Positions 41,004 through 50,508 of a DNA stretch of 64,000 nt are shown piece after piece. Each line of letters opens with the position of its first letter. The first letter of the stretch is position 1. Source of the DNA: Martelella limonii (GTDB taxonomy: Bacteria > Pseudomonadota > Alphaproteobacteria > Rhizobiales > Rhizobiaceae); NCBI RefSeq assembly GCF_013344475.1, contig NZ_JABUOU010000009.1, positions 124,001 through 188,000 of the forward strand, given 5' to 3'. A program made the position numbers and the translations under genes. The notes beneath the pieces were generated by a model that was given only the letters and a program-made list of their open reading frames with translations, searched no databases and was not told the origin of the DNA.

Positions 41004-42026
41004 ATGAGGGTACGGGGTGGGCCAAAATCGCGCACAACCTTGAGTGATGTTGCCCGTATTGCAGGCGTAAGCCCGATTACGGTGTCGCGGGCGCTCAGGG
41101 AGCCGCACAAGGTCAGCGACAAGCTGCGCGAGCAGATTCTCGAAGTCGTCGAAGACATCGGATATGTGCCGAATTTCGCGGCCCGTGCGCTTGCCAGCCG
41201 CCATAGCGGCACGATCGCGGTGCTCGCGCCGATCCTCGAAATGAGCGGCTTCTTTCATGCCGCGCACGGGATCGAGGACCGGTTCAACTCCAGCGATGTG
41301 ACGACCCAGTTCGCCAATATCGGCCTCGACGCCGTGGAAGAGGCGAAGCTGATCAACCTGTTCATGGCCCAGAACCCGGCGGGCATCATTCTTGAAAGCG
41401 TTGCCGAATTCCCGGTCAACAAGCCGCTGATCACCGAGCTTGGCTGTCCTGTCGTGCAGATGATGGACACCAGCATCACGCCGCTGGACATGGGCGTCGG
41501 CATTCCCAATCGCGCAGCCGCAAGGGCCGCCGTCGAGCATCTGCTCGCAAAGGGCTATCGCCGCATTGCGCTTCTTGGCGGCGGCAAGGATATCCGGTCG
41601 CGGCGCCGGTTCGAGGGGTATCAGGATGCGCTTGCAAGCGCCGGGCTTTACGACCCCGATTATGTCTTCGAGGCAAGCGGCGGCAGCCCGCTCGAACAGG
41701 GCATGAAACTCGTTCATGATCTCGGAAAGCGCCTGCCGGAAATCGATGCGGTCTTCTGCCACAATGACCGGCTTGCCCATGGCGTCTATTTCGGTGCCCA
41801 GCAGGTGGGCCTGAAAGTGCCCGACGATCTCGGCATATGCGGCTACAACGGCGTCGATTTTGTCGATATGGAAGACTCGCCCCTGACCTCGGTCTATGTG
41901 CCGCTCTACGATATCGGCTACAAGGCGGCCGATCTCATCATGCGTTGCCTGACCGAGGGCGAGCGCCCCAAGAAGGCCGTTGAACTGCCCTTCGAGCTTA
42001 TCGAAGGCGCATCAACCCGGCGCTAG
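41004..42026 (+). CDS. LacI-family transcriptional regulator
   Basis: 340-residue regulator. N-terminal LacI helix-turn-helix TLSDVARIAGVSPITVSRAL (about 12-31) followed by the hinge YVPNFAARALASRHSGTIAVL, then a periplasmic-binding-like sensor domain (about 65-335) with GNDRLAHG-like segment (HNDRLAHGVYFGA) and LGICGYNGVDFVDM. Overall it resembles the GntR (gluconate) subgroup, so a sugar acid effector is plausible. No sugar-catabolic operon is directly adjacent; the palindrome at 40869-40897 may be its own operator. Confidence 0.9.
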   Translation: MRVRGGPKSRTTLSDVARIAGVSPITVSRALREPHKVSDKLREQILEVVEDIGYVPNFAARALASRHSGTIAVLAPILEMSGFFHAAHGIEDRFNSSDVTTQFANIGLDAVEEAKLINLFMAQNPAGIILESVAEFPVNKPLITELGCPVVQMMDTSITPLDMGVGIPNRAAARAAVEHLLAKGYRRIALLGGGKDIRSRRRFEGYQDALASAGLYDPDYVFEASGGSPLEQGMKLVHDLGKRLPEIDAVFCHNDRLAHGVYFGAQQVGLKVPDDLGICGYNGVDFVDMEDSPLTSVYVPLYDIGYKAADLIMRCLTEGERPKKAVELPFELIEGASTRR

Positions 42027-42081
42027 AGGCTCCAGGTGTTTTGCGGGCGCGGACGGGCTCTGCCATACTTTCCGCGATGGT

Positions 42082-42792
42082 TCAGCCCACGGGCTCCGCG
42101 ACATGCAGGCCGCACTCGCGCTTCACGTCATTTTCCCACCACCAGCGTCCGGCGCGCTCGGGCTCCCCGGGCTTGATGGCGCGGGTGCAGGGTTCGCAGC
42201 CGATCGAGGGATAGCCGCGGGCATGGAGCGGATTGATCGGGATATCCCGTTTCGCGACATGCGCTTGGATATCGGCAAGGCTCCAGTCGGCAAGCGGATT
42301 GATCTTGATGAGGCCGCGCGCCGCATCGCTTTCCGCATAAGGCGTCGTTGCCCGGTTGCCGGACTGGCCGCGGCGAAGGCCGGTGATCCAGAACGCCGCG
42401 CCATCGAGCGCGCGGGCGAGCGGCTCCAGCTTTCGGATGTGACAGCAGGCGTGCCGGTTCTCTATGCTGTCGTAGAAACCGTTGCGGCCGTTCGCCTTCA
42501 CATAGGCGTTGACGGCATCCGCATCCGGCCGGAAGCGCTGGATCTTGATGCCGTATCGGGCCTCGGTCCTTCCGATCAGAGCCTCCGTCTCTTCAAACAG
42601 GCGCCCGGTGTCGAGGGTGACGATGCCGATGTCGAGCCGCGCCGTGGCGATCGCTTCGGTAATGACCTGATCCTCGATGCCGAGGCTGGTCGTGAACACG
42701 GCCTTCCGGCCGGTCCTGGCAATCAGTTCAAGCCGGCCTGCAAGGTCGGTCTGTTCGAGTGTCCGGCTGAGTGCCGCTGCGGTTGTGGTCAT
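42082..42792 (-). CDS. cysH: Adenylylsulfate (APS) reductase, CysH family
   Basis: 236-residue assimilatory sulfate-reduction enzyme. The two cysteine pairs that hold a 4Fe-4S cluster are present (C116-C117 in HACCHIRK, C199/C202 in GCEPC), which marks APS-type reductase rather than the cluster-free PAPS form. The catalytic Cys is C227 in ECGLH. It converts APS to sulfite with thioredoxin. The ATG at 42792 has GAGGCGAG upstream; an ATG 20 codons earlier is less likely. No other cys genes are in the window. Confidence 0.93.
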   Translation of the reverse strand: MTTTAAALSRTLEQTDLAGRLELIARTGRKAVFTTSLGIEDQVITEAIATARLDIGIVTLDTGRLFEETEALIGRTEARYGIKIQRFRPDADAVNAYVKANGRNGFYDSIENRHACCHIRKLEPLARALDGAAFWITGLRRGQSGNRATTPYAESDAARGLIKINPLADWSLADIQAHVAKRDIPINPLHARGYPSIGCEPCTRAIKPGEPERAGRWWWENDVKRECGLHVAEPVG

Positions 42793-42924
42793 CTCACTCG
42801 CCTCTTTCCTGTTTGGGCAAGTATGCCGAAACGGAGGGCTTGGAACGAGCAACCGTGATTTCGAAGAACGCTGCGATCGGGCAAAAGCTTGGCGCAGGAC
42901 GAGGCCTGTTTAGAAAAGCCGGCG

Positions 42925-44337
42925 TCAGACGCTGCCCTTTTCATCGAATCGCCGGGTCTCCTCCTGCATCTCGCCAATCGTGCGGCGATCATATTCGTCG
43001 ATCTCGCGGTTGCGCGCCCGCTGGAACTTGATGCTGTCGGCGAGGAAGGCGCGGGAGAGCCCGTGATAGAGCGGCTCGCGCGAAATCAGACGCGAGGCGA
43101 CATAGCCGAGCATTGATGTGGCCATCAGCGTGATGATGCCATCATGGTTGTCGGTCATCTCCAGAATGATGACGAAGGCCGTCATCGGGGACTGCACGAC
43201 GCCTGCGAAATAGCCCGCCATGCCGAGGATCGCGCCAAGACCGATGCTGATGCCGAGCACGTCAGCGATCGACGAGCCGAGGGCTGCACCCACCGAAAGC
43301 GACGGCGCGAAGATGCCGCCGGGAATGCCGGACGCCATCGACAGGAATGTTGCCGCAAGCTTGCCGATGAAGAACAGCGGGTTCATGCTGCCGCCTTCGA
43401 TCACCGTGCGGGCCTGTTCGTAGCCGGTGCCAAAGGTCGCGCCGTCGAAGATGATGCCGATGACGGCGACCGCAAGCCCGCAGGCGCCCGCAAACAGCGC
43501 CATGCGCTTGACCGGTGTCGCCTGCGCCCAGCGCTTGATCCGCCGCGCGGTGCGCAGCGAATAGAGCGAGAACAGCGCGCCGAGAATGCCGCCGCCGATG
43601 CCGCAGACGAACACGGCGACCCATTCGCCCGGCTTGACCGCAATCGCCGACGCATGTCCGAAATAGGTGTAGTTGCCGGCAAGGCCGATCGCGGCGAGGC
43701 CCGAGAGGATGATCGCCGAAACCACCAGCCCGTTGGCGCGCGATTCGTAAGCGCGGCTCATTTCCTCGATCGCGAAGACGATGCCCGCAAGCGGCGTGTT
43801 GAAGGCCGCTGAAATGCCCGCGGCGGAACCCGCGACGATCAGGCCGCGGGTCTGGATCATCTTTCCCCAGCGCGCGGTCTGGATCATGATCGAGGCGCCG
43901 ACCTGCGCGGTCGGTCCCTCGCGGCCGATCGAGGCGCCGCAGAACAGGCCGACGACCGTGAGCAGCAGCTTGCCGGTTGCAACGCGCAGATTGAGCAGCC
44001 GGTGCTGGCTTTCGACATCATGCAGGTGGCGCGCGGCAATGGCCTGCGGAATGCCGGAGCCCTGGGTGTGCGGAAACCACCGTGTCGACATGTAGGAGCA
44101 GAACATGAAGCCGAGGGGCGTCAGCACCAGCGGCAGGAAGGGCGACCATGCGCTCGACTGGCGCATCGCCTCGAACAGTTCATAGGCCTCGTCGGCGGCG
44201 CGCGCGAAGCCGACGCTGATGACGCCGATCATCAGCGCACCGAGCCAGAACACCAGACGCGGCTGCCAGATCCGCCACGAGCCCCACATCACGCGTGTTC
44301 GGCGGACCATCTTCACGTTCTTGTAGTAGGGGCGCAT
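42925..44337 (-). CDS. ClC-family chloride/proton antiporter
   Basis: 470-residue membrane protein of the ClC family. Selectivity motifs GSGIPQ, GREGPT (gating Glu) and GIPGGIFAPSL are all present, and the inner-gate proton glutamate of exchangers lies in FAIEEMSRAYE. These fit a Cl-/H+ antiporter rather than a passive channel. The C terminus is a short charged cytoplasmic tail without CBS domains. Likely role in acid or osmotic stress; it stands alone in the window. Confidence 0.92.
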   Translation of the reverse strand: MRPYYKNVKMVRRTRVMWGSWRIWQPRLVFWLGALMIGVISVGFARAADEAYELFEAMRQSSAWSPFLPLVLTPLGFMFCSYMSTRWFPHTQGSGIPQAIAARHLHDVESQHRLLNLRVATGKLLLTVVGLFCGASIGREGPTAQVGASIMIQTARWGKMIQTRGLIVAGSAAGISAAFNTPLAGIVFAIEEMSRAYESRANGLVVSAIILSGLAAIGLAGNYTYFGHASAIAVKPGEWVAVFVCGIGGGILGALFSLYSLRTARRIKRWAQATPVKRMALFAGACGLAVAVIGIIFDGATFGTGYEQARTVIEGGSMNPLFFIGKLAATFLSMASGIPGGIFAPSLSVGAALGSSIADVLGISIGLGAILGMAGYFAGVVQSPMTAFVIILEMTDNHDGIITLMATSMLGYVASRLISREPLYHGLSRAFLADSIKFQRARNREIDEYDRRTIGEMQEETRRFDEKGSV

Positions 44338-44516
44338 GGATCGGCTTTCGGGGCGGTGACAGTTTAAAGAAAACCTGCCACCTCCGGCAGCAGGGTATGG
44401 GCTGAAGTTGATCCGTTATCCGCTTGCTCCATCACGATTTCAAGGCAGGCCCGGCCAAAAAGAATTGATGATGCGCACTTTATGTTACGAGGTTTTCGAA
44501 GCGTGATTCCATCTCC

Positions 44517-45152
44517 TCATGGCCGCAGCGAATCGTAGGACACCATCACATGCTCGGCATAGGCGGGACGCCTGGAAAGCCTTTCGTAATAGGCTTCGAC
44601 CCGCGGCCGCGCAGGGCGGTCGATGGGCAGCGTGTAATAGCGGAAGAGCTGATGGCCGAAGGCAATGTCTGAAAGCGTCAGCACGTCGCCCGCCAGATAG
44701 GCATGGCCCTCGAGCTGGCTCTCGGCGATGCCGAGCAGCCGGTCATAGGTGACGACCCCGCGTCCCACGGCTTCCATATCGCGTTCTTCCTCGGTCATGC
44801 GGACCAGCGGCCAGAAGATCTGCATGCCGATCACCGGGTAGAGCGTTGCCTTTGCCCATTCTGCCCATTTGTCGATCTGCGCCCGGCGTGCGGGATCCTC
44901 CGACCAGAAGGCGTCGTCGCCATAGCGGGCGGCGAGATAGCGGCAGATGGCGGCGGATTCGAAGATCGGGTCGCCGCCATCGGTGATGACCGGCACGAGG
45001 CCGTTGGGGTTCATCGCAAGATATTCCGGCGTATCATTGCCGCCAAACCTGTGGCCGATGTCGTAGCGCTCGTAATCGAGGCCAAGCTCGGCAATCGTCC
45101 ACATCACGATCTGGACGTTCAACGAGTTCTTGCGTCCCCAAACTTTCAGCAT
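44517..45152 (-). CDS. Glutathione S-transferase
   Basis: 211-residue cytosolic GST. The N-terminal thioredoxin-like domain begins MLKVWGRKNSLNVQ, with NPNGLVPVITDGG and the glutathione-binding FESAAICRYLA (ESxAI). The helical C-terminal domain contains LTLSDIAFGHQLFRYY, the usual capping motif. It is transcribed divergently from the HdeD-like gene. Substrate unknown. Confidence 0.9.
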   Translation of the reverse strand: MLKVWGRKNSLNVQIVMWTIAELGLDYERYDIGHRFGGNDTPEYLAMNPNGLVPVITDGGDPIFESAAICRYLAARYGDDAFWSEDPARRAQIDKWAEWAKATLYPVIGMQIFWPLVRMTEEERDMEAVGRGVVTYDRLLGIAESQLEGHAYLAGDVLTLSDIAFGHQLFRYYTLPIDRPARPRVEAYYERLSRRPAYAEHVMVSYDSLRP

Positions 45153-45284
45153 GCTTTCTTCCTCCCGGGATCATTTTCGGTTGTTGCGACGCGCCGATGC
45201 GCGCGGTGCGACATCAACAGTTGCTTATGGCTTCCTTCCTCACTATCGTCGCGGAAAATTGGACCGTTTGGAAGGGGATGACGG

Positions 45285-45848
45285 ATGACGATTCTTGAAC
45301 AGGACGACATGAATGTCGACAAGGTACGCGGGCGCTGGGGCTGGGTGCTGGCCTTCGGCATTCTGCTGATCGCACTCAGCCTGATCCTTCTTGGCAACCT
45401 CGTTGTGGCGACCGTTGCTTCGGTGGTGTTCTTCGGCGCCATGCTGATCGTCGGCGGCGTGATCCACCTGTCGCAGCTGTTTTACAACCGGCGCACCGGC
45501 CATGTCGCCTTCTGGCTGCTCTCCGGCCTGCTTTACGTGCTCGCCGGCATTTTCGTGATGCGCAACCCGATGCTCGCATCCGGCGTCTTCACCATCATCG
45601 TCGGCATCTCGCTGGCGATCGCCGGCGGTTTCCGCATCTATCTCGGCATGACCATGCGGCCTGTCAAAGGTTGGGGCTGGATGATCTTCTCCGGTCTGGT
45701 GCTGATCCTGGCCGCCGTCATGATCGCCTCCAACTTTCCGCAGAACAGCCTGTGGCTGCTCGGCCTGTTCGTCGCCGCCGACTTCCTGGTCTACGGATTT
45801 TCGCTGGTGGTGTTCGCACTTGCGCTGAAGCCGCGCAAAGTCGCCTGA
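45285..45848 (+). CDS. HdeD-family membrane protein
   Basis: 187-residue integral membrane protein with about six hydrophobic spans, starting [20 protein letters not shown]. Family DUF308/HdeD, linked in Escherichia coli to acid resistance. AAGGGG precedes the ATG. It is followed by the quinone oxidoreductase gene after 1 base and by an asparaginase gene, forming a small co-directional run with no obvious shared pathway. Confidence 0.88.
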   Translation: MTILEQDDMNVDKVRGRWGWVLAFGILLIALSLILLGNLVVATVASVVFFGAMLIVGGVIHLSQLFYNRRTGHVAFWLLSGLLYVLAGIFVMRNPMLASGVFTIIVGISLAIAGGFRIYLGMTMRPVKGWGWMIFSGLVLILAAVMIASNFPQNSLWLLGLFVAADFLVYGFSLVVFALALKPRKVA

Positions 45849-45849
45849 C

Positions 45850-46851
45850 ATGAGCGGCAATGAGACAATGCGCCACGTCGCGCTCGATGGATTTGGCGCG
45901 CCGGATGTGATGTCGATCGCAACCGGTCCACGTCCCGCACCGGGGCCGGGGCAGGTTCTGGTGAAGGTCGCAGCCGCCGGCGTCAACCGGCCGGATGTGG
46001 CCCAGCGACTGGGAAACTATCCGCCACCGCCCGGCGCAAGCCCCATTCTGGGCCTCGAAGTTGCCGGCATCATTGCCGAAATCGGCGAGGGCGTGACGGC
46101 GTTTGCCGTTGGCGACCGCGTCTGCGGTCTCGCCAATGGCGGCGGCTATGCCGAATATTGCGTCCTGCCGGAAGGCCAGACGCTTGCCGTTCCGGATGGA
46201 CTTGATGATGTCAGCGCCGCCGGGCTTCCCGAGACGTTCTTCACGGTCTGGGCCAATCTGTTCATGATGGCCGGCATGGGAGAGGGCAAGAGCGTGCTGA
46301 TCCATGGCGGCACCAGCGGGATCGGCACCACGGCGATCCAGCTTGCCCGGGCGTTTGGCGCTTCCCGTATCTTCACCACGGCGGGGTCCGCCGAAAAATG
46401 TGCCGCTGCAGAAGCGCTCGGCGCGGATGTCGCGATCAATTACCGCGAGCAGGATTTCGCCGAAATCATCAAGGCGCAATCCGACGGCGTCGATGTCATT
46501 CTCGACATGATCGGCGGGCGCTATTTCCAGCGCAATCTGTCGTCGCTTGCCAAGGATGGCTGCCTGTCGATCATCGCCTTCCTCGGCGGTCCCAAGGTCG
46601 AAGAAGCCAATCTGATGCCGATCATGAGAAAGCGCCTGCGCGTCATCGGTTCGACGATGCGGCCGCGCACCGATGCGGAAAAGCGCGAGATCCGCGACGA
46701 ACTTCTGGATAAGGTCTGGCCGCTGGTTGCCCGCGGTACCGTCAAGCCGGTCATCGACAAGGTTTTCGCGTTCGAGAATGTGGTTGACGCCCACCGCCGG
46801 ATGGAGGAGGGCGACCACATCGGCAAGATCATCCTCACATTCGACCATTAG
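45850..46851 (+). CDS. Zinc-independent NAD(P)H quinone oxidoreductase
   Basis: 333-residue medium-chain dehydrogenase/reductase of the PIG3/QOR type. N-terminal GroES-like domain with [25 protein letters not shown] and [15 protein letters not shown], and a nucleotide-binding domain with [20 protein letters not shown]. Zinc ligands of alcohol dehydrogenases are absent. The start at 45850 is used; an in-frame Met six codons later is possible. It is likely co-transcribed with the HdeD-like gene. Confidence 0.92.
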   Translation: MSGNETMRHVALDGFGAPDVMSIATGPRPAPGPGQVLVKVAAAGVNRPDVAQRLGNYPPPPGASPILGLEVAGIIAEIGEGVTAFAVGDRVCGLANGGGYAEYCVLPEGQTLAVPDGLDDVSAAGLPETFFTVWANLFMMAGMGEGKSVLIHGGTSGIGTTAIQLARAFGASRIFTTAGSAEKCAAAEALGADVAINYREQDFAEIIKAQSDGVDVILDMIGGRYFQRNLSSLAKDGCLSIIAFLGGPKVEEANLMPIMRKRLRVIGSTMRPRTDAEKREIRDELLDKVWPLVARGTVKPVIDKVFAFENVVDAHRRMEEGDHIGKIILTFDH

Positions 46852-46860
46852 GAAAAGACA

Positions 46861-47859
46861 ATGGCCAATCCGGTTCTGGTGGAAGTCACGCGGGGCAATG
46901 TCGTTGAAAGCCGCCATCGCGGCATGATCGCGGTGGTCGATGGGTCGGGTCGCGTTGCCTATCAGGCGGGCGACATCGATAACGTCGTGTTTCCGCGCTC
47001 GGCCTGCAAGGCGATCCAGGCGCTCCCCTTCGTCGAGAGCGGTGCGGCAGACGCCTTCGGCTTCGGCGACAGGGAAATCGCGTTGTCGGCCTCCTCCCAT
47101 TCCGGCGAGGACGCCCATGCAGCACTTGCCGGCGAGATGCTGGCGCGGGCAGGGCGTAGCGTTGACGATCTCGAATGCGGCGCGCACTGGTCGTTCCAGC
47201 AGCCGGTGCTGATCCATCAGGCCCGTACCCGCGACATGCCGGATGCGCTTTGCAACAATTGCTCCGGCAAGCATTCGGGTTTCATCTGCGCCTGCGTGCA
47301 TCAGGGCATCGATACCAGGGGCTATTCCGGCTACGATCATCCGCTGCAGGCGGAGATCCGGGCCGTGATGGAAGATGTCACCGGGTCTGCGGTCGGCAGC
47401 GATCTCTGCGGTACCGATGGCTGCAACATTCCGACCTATGCCCTGCCGCTGAAGGCGCTTGCCAGAGGGTTTGCCCGGCTCTGGACGGGCGAGGGGCTCT
47501 CGCAGTCGCGGGCAAATGCCGCCAGGCGCATCCTGTCGGCCTGCATGGCGGAACCCTATTATGTGGCAGGCAGCAATCGCGCCTGCACCGAACTGATGTC
47601 GCTTGCGCCGGGCCGGATTTTCGCAAAGACCGGTGCGGAGGGCGTCTTCTGCGCCGTGCTGCCGGAGAAGGGGCTTGGCATCGCGCTCAAATGCGATGAC
47701 GGCACAACTCGCGCCGCCGAAGCAATGGTGGCATCCGTTCTTGCCCGCTTCATCGATGATGCCGCGCTGTCGCAGGAGCTCGAGGCGATGGCGGTCACCT
47801 CGCTGAAGAACTGGAACGGAACCGAGGTTGGCAAGGTTCGCCCGGTGCTGCCGCGCTGA
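46861..47859 (+). CDS. Asparaginase (Rhizobium etli AnsA type)
   Basis: 332-residue L-asparaginase of the thermolabile rhizobial class, unrelated to the bacterial type I/II enzymes. Catalytic motifs of the serine-beta-lactamase-like fold are present: PRSACKA (Ser-Lys pair), SASSHSGE, and NNCSGKHSG with Cys and Lys near the zinc site, plus GTDGC. It would hydrolyse Asn to Asp and ammonia. It follows the oxidoreductase gene by 9 bases. Confidence 0.93.
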   Translation: MANPVLVEVTRGNVVESRHRGMIAVVDGSGRVAYQAGDIDNVVFPRSACKAIQALPFVESGAADAFGFGDREIALSASSHSGEDAHAALAGEMLARAGRSVDDLECGAHWSFQQPVLIHQARTRDMPDALCNNCSGKHSGFICACVHQGIDTRGYSGYDHPLQAEIRAVMEDVTGSAVGSDLCGTDGCNIPTYALPLKALARGFARLWTGEGLSQSRANAARRILSACMAEPYYVAGSNRACTELMSLAPGRIFAKTGAEGVFCAVLPEKGLGIALKCDDGTTRAAEAMVASVLARFIDDAALSQELEAMAVTSLKNWNGTEVGKVRPVLPR

Positions 47860-47970
47860 TCGCGTTCCGCCGCCAGTCCTGATCCGATAGAAAGCCTGCG
47901 CGTGCTTCAATGCCGGCCATTGCTTGAGCGCGGCTGGCAGGGTTGTGTCCGTCGGAATTCCGGGCTGGCT

Positions 47971-48429
47971 TCAGTCTGCGGCCAGAAGGCGGCGGCGCAG
48001 ATCGTTCAGTTCGTTCAGCAGCATGCCGGCCTCTTCCATGCTGCATCCCGTCTTTATGGCGATCGAGGCGGCGACGTTCTGCGCGTTTTCCTTCGCCTGA
48101 CGGCCCTTGTCGGTGAGTGCGACCTCGACGCGGCGTTCGTCATCACGGGCGCGCTGGCGGTTGATGAAGCCTGCCGTCTCCAGCCGCTTCAGGAGCGGCG
48201 AGAGCGTGCCGGAATCAAGGCCAAGCCGCCGTCCGATGTCGTTGACCGTCAGCGGCTTGCCTTCCCACAGCACCATCATTGCCAGATATTGCGGGTAGGT
48301 GAGCCCAAGCTCGGCGAGCAGCGGCTTGTAGGCCTTCTGGAAGGCGTGCTCCGTTGCGTAGACCGCAAAGCAGAGCTGCTTTTCAAGGCTCAGAAGATCG
48401 TCGGAGAGGGCGTTTTCGGTGGTAGTCAT
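47971..48429 (-). CDS. ohrR: MarR-family organic peroxide sensor OhrR
   Basis: 152-residue MarR-type repressor. The peroxidatic Cys is C20 in LEKQLCFAVYATEHAF, and a second Cys at C129 places it in the two-cysteine OhrR group. The winged helix-turn-helix includes LTVNDIGRRLGLDSGTLSPLLKRLE. It is divergent from ohr, with a perfect palindrome between them. Organic hydroperoxides would oxidise C20 and release the repressor. Confidence 0.95.
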   Translation of the reverse strand: MTTTENALSDDLLSLEKQLCFAVYATEHAFQKAYKPLLAELGLTYPQYLAMMVLWEGKPLTVNDIGRRLGLDSGTLSPLLKRLETAGFINRQRARDDERRVEVALTDKGRQAKENAQNVAASIAIKTGCSMEEAGMLLNELNDLRRRLLAAD

Positions 48430-48472
48430 GGGCCTTTTTATACACCAAAAGATAATTTCATCAATATGTATT

Positions 48473-48493
48473 GTGCACGATATAATCGTGCAC
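48473..48493. promoter_or_regulatory. Probable OhrR operator
   Basis: Perfect inverted repeat GTGCACGAT-ATA-ATCGTGCAC lying between ohrR and ohr, 44 bases upstream of ohrR and 94 upstream of ohr. The surrounding region is AT-rich. Position and symmetry fit an OhrR site controlling both genes. Confidence 0.7.
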
Positions 48494-48586
48494 TATGTTA
48501 TTCGGAACAGGCAGTCGGGAACAGAACCCGTCTGTCAAACGTCATTTTGATATCGAACTGCGCATCAGGCGCGAAGGAGAAGCACG

Positions 48587-49015
48587 ATGATCAAGACCCT
48601 TTACACCACAAAGGCCACCTCCACCGGCGGACGTGAGGGCACGGCCCGCAGCGAAGACGGCGCGCTGGAAGTCAAGCTGACGCCGCCGAAGGAAATGGGC
48701 GGCCCCGGCGGTGAGGGCACCAATCCCGAGCAGCTTTTCGCCGCAGGATATTCGGCCTGCTTCACTTCGGCGCTGTTCAATGTTGCCGGCAAGAAGAAGG
48801 TGAAGCTTCCGGAAGAAACGCGCGTCAGCGCAACGGTCGGCGTCGGCCCGCGCGATGATGGTCAGGGTTTCGGCATTGAGGTCTCGCTCGAGGTTTCCAT
48901 TCCCGGTCTCGACCGTGAAACGGCGGAAGATCTGGTCAAGACCGCCCATGTCGTCTGCCCCTACAGCCACGCGCTGCGGGTAAACTATGAAGTGCCGGTA
49001 TCGGTGACCGAATAG
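48587..49015 (+). CDS. ohr: Organic hydroperoxide resistance protein Ohr
   Basis: 142-residue thiol peroxidase that reduces organic and fatty-acid hydroperoxides. The catalytic cysteines are C58 (AAGYSACFTSAL) and C124 (AHVVCPYSHALR), both in their conserved contexts. AAGGAG precedes the ATG. It pairs with the divergent repressor gene ohrR. Confidence 0.97.
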   Translation: MIKTLYTTKATSTGGREGTARSEDGALEVKLTPPKEMGGPGGEGTNPEQLFAAGYSACFTSALFNVAGKKKVKLPEETRVSATVGVGPRDDGQGFGIEVSLEVSIPGLDRETAEDLVKTAHVVCPYSHALRVNYEVPVSVTE

Positions 49016-49028
49016 ATCAATCCCGAAA

Positions 49029-49060
49029 GCTTCGCTCCCGGTTGTTGCCGGGGGTGAAGC
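49029..49060 (+). terminator. Stem-loop after ohr
   Basis: GCTTCGCTCCCGG (49029-49041) pairs with CCGGGGGTGAAGC (49048-49060) with two mismatches or wobbles and a TTGTTG loop, starting 14 bases past the ohr stop and just before the convergent tam stop. No U-run. Confidence 0.4.
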
Positions 49061-49078
49061 ATCCCGGATGGCCTGAGG

Positions 49079-49861
49079 CTATCCGCCCTGCGACTGCGCC
49101 ACGATGAAGATCCGCGGGAACCGCAGGAGCACCTCGCCGGTTGAAGTCGGCGGGTAGCAGTCCGCAATCCGCGCTCCATAGGCTTCGATGAAGTCGTCAC
49201 GCTGTTCCGGCGCCACCCGGTCAAGATAGGGCCTGAGCCCCGTCCCCTTCACCCATTCGACGATCGCTGACGCGTCCTTCAGCGGATGCTGGTAGGCAAT
49301 GTGGAAGATGTCGACCGTGGCGCAGTGTTTCCTCAAGGCATCGTAATAGGTCGAGGGCGTGTCGATCCTCTCCCGCTCCACCGGACGATCTGTGAAGGCC
49401 GCCGACCACGGACCGTGCGCTGCGGTTTCGGCCATGGCGAGATGGCTTGGCTCGGACAGATTGTCGGGCATCTGGACCGCCAGAACCCCGCCTCTTGCAA
49501 GCCTCTCCGCCAGCCGCTCGAGCACGGCGATGTGGCCGGGCACCCACTGGAACACAGCATTGGAAAACATAAGGTCGGGTGGGCGCGGCGGTTGCCATGT
49601 GCCGATATCGGCTTTTTCGAAAGCGGTGTCAGGCATGCTGGCGCGGGCCTTTTCGAGCATGTCGTCATCGAGCTCGATACCCGTCAGGTGGGATGCCGGA
49701 AAGCGTGCGCGCAGCAATCGCGTCGAGTTTGCCGGACCGCAGCCGAGATCGAGAACCGTCTGCGGGCGAATGTCGGGCAGTGCATTGATCAGGTCACGGG
49801 CAGGGCGGCTGCGCTCGCCTTCAAATTTCAGATATTGGGCGGCCGACCATTCCATCGTCAA
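49079..49861 (-). CDS. tam: Trans-aconitate 2-methyltransferase
   Basis: 260-residue SAM-dependent methyltransferase that esterifies trans-aconitate, a by-product that inhibits aconitase. Begins MTMEWSAAQYLKFEGERSRPARDL, typical of Tam; SAM motif VLDLGCGPANSTRLL; FSNAVFQWVPGH in the core. Overlaps the upstream HAD gene by 4 bases, so the two are co-translated. Confidence 0.92.
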   Translation of the reverse strand: MTMEWSAAQYLKFEGERSRPARDLINALPDIRPQTVLDLGCGPANSTRLLRARFPASHLTGIELDDDMLEKARASMPDTAFEKADIGTWQPPRPPDLMFSNAVFQWVPGHIAVLERLAERLARGGVLAVQMPDNLSEPSHLAMAETAAHGPWSAAFTDRPVERERIDTPSTYYDALRKHCATVDIFHIAYQHPLKDASAIVEWVKGTGLRPYLDRVAPEQRDDFIEAYGARIADCYPPTSTGEVLLRFPRIFIVAQSQGG

Positions 49862-50508
49862 AGTCCCTCAAGCGTCGGGAGCACCAGGCTCGGCTCCATG
49901 TCCTCGTATTCGTTCGGCGTCTTGTAGCGGTTGATCCAGACGGTGCGGAAGCCGAAGCTGGTCGCGCCTGCAATGTCCCATCGGTTGGAGGACTGGAACG
50001 AGATCGTCCTCGGTTCGACGCCATAGGCCCGGGTCACGATCTCGTAAGTTTGTCGCGCCGGCTTGAACAGCCTGACGTCTTCCACCGAGAAGATATCGTC
50101 AAGAAGATCGGCGATCTTTGCATTTTTCACCGCCGCCTCGAGCATGGCGCGGCTGCCGTTGGAAAGGATGGCGAGCTTGACGCCGCGTTTCTTCAGGCTG
50201 GCGAGAACGCCTGGCACTTCGTGGTAGCAGTCGAGCGTCCAGTAGGCGGCCAGCAGATCGGCGCGGAGCTTCTTGTCGACGAGGCCGACCGAATGCATGG
50301 CAAAATCGAGCGCCCGCTCGGTCAGGGTCCAGAAATCCTCATGGGCGCCCGCCAGCGTCAGGACCCAGGAATATTCCAGCTGCTTCGCACGCCAGATATT
50401 CGACATCAGCCGGTAGTGTCCGCCACAGCGATCCTGATGCTTGCGGGCAGCGGCATGAATGTCGAACAGCGTGCCGTAGGCGTCGAAGATGTAAGCGGAA
50501 GATGCCAT
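49858..50508 (-). CDS. Haloacid dehalogenase, type II (HAD superfamily)
   Basis: 216-residue HAD hydrolase of the L-2-haloacid dehalogenase subgroup. Nucleophile Asp9 in IFDAYGTLFD, motif II ILSNGS, motif III Lys in FKPARQTYE, and SSNRWDIAGA with the conserved Ser-Asn and Asp. These match type II dehalogenases, although some members act on other substrates. The start at 50508 (MASSAY) is preferred to an ATG 12 codons earlier. It overlaps tam by 4 bases. Confidence 0.9.
   Translation of the reverse strand: MASSAYIFDAYGTLFDIHAAARKHQDRCGGHYRLMSNIWRAKQLEYSWVLTLAGAHEDFWTLTERALDFAMHSVGLVDKKLRADLLAAYWTLDCYHEVPGVLASLKKRGVKLAILSNGSRAMLEAAVKNAKIADLLDDIFSVEDVRLFKPARQTYEIVTRAYGVEPRTISFQSSNRWDIAGATSFGFRTVWINRYKTPNEYEDMEPSLVLPTLEGL

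Noticed and set aside
43220-44095. Plus-strand frames opposite the ClC gene
   Set aside because: Shadows of a hydrophobic membrane protein with no coherent content.
45718-47910. A 730-codon minus-strand frame
   Set aside because: Antisense to the quinone oxidoreductase and asparaginase genes; no protein-like features.
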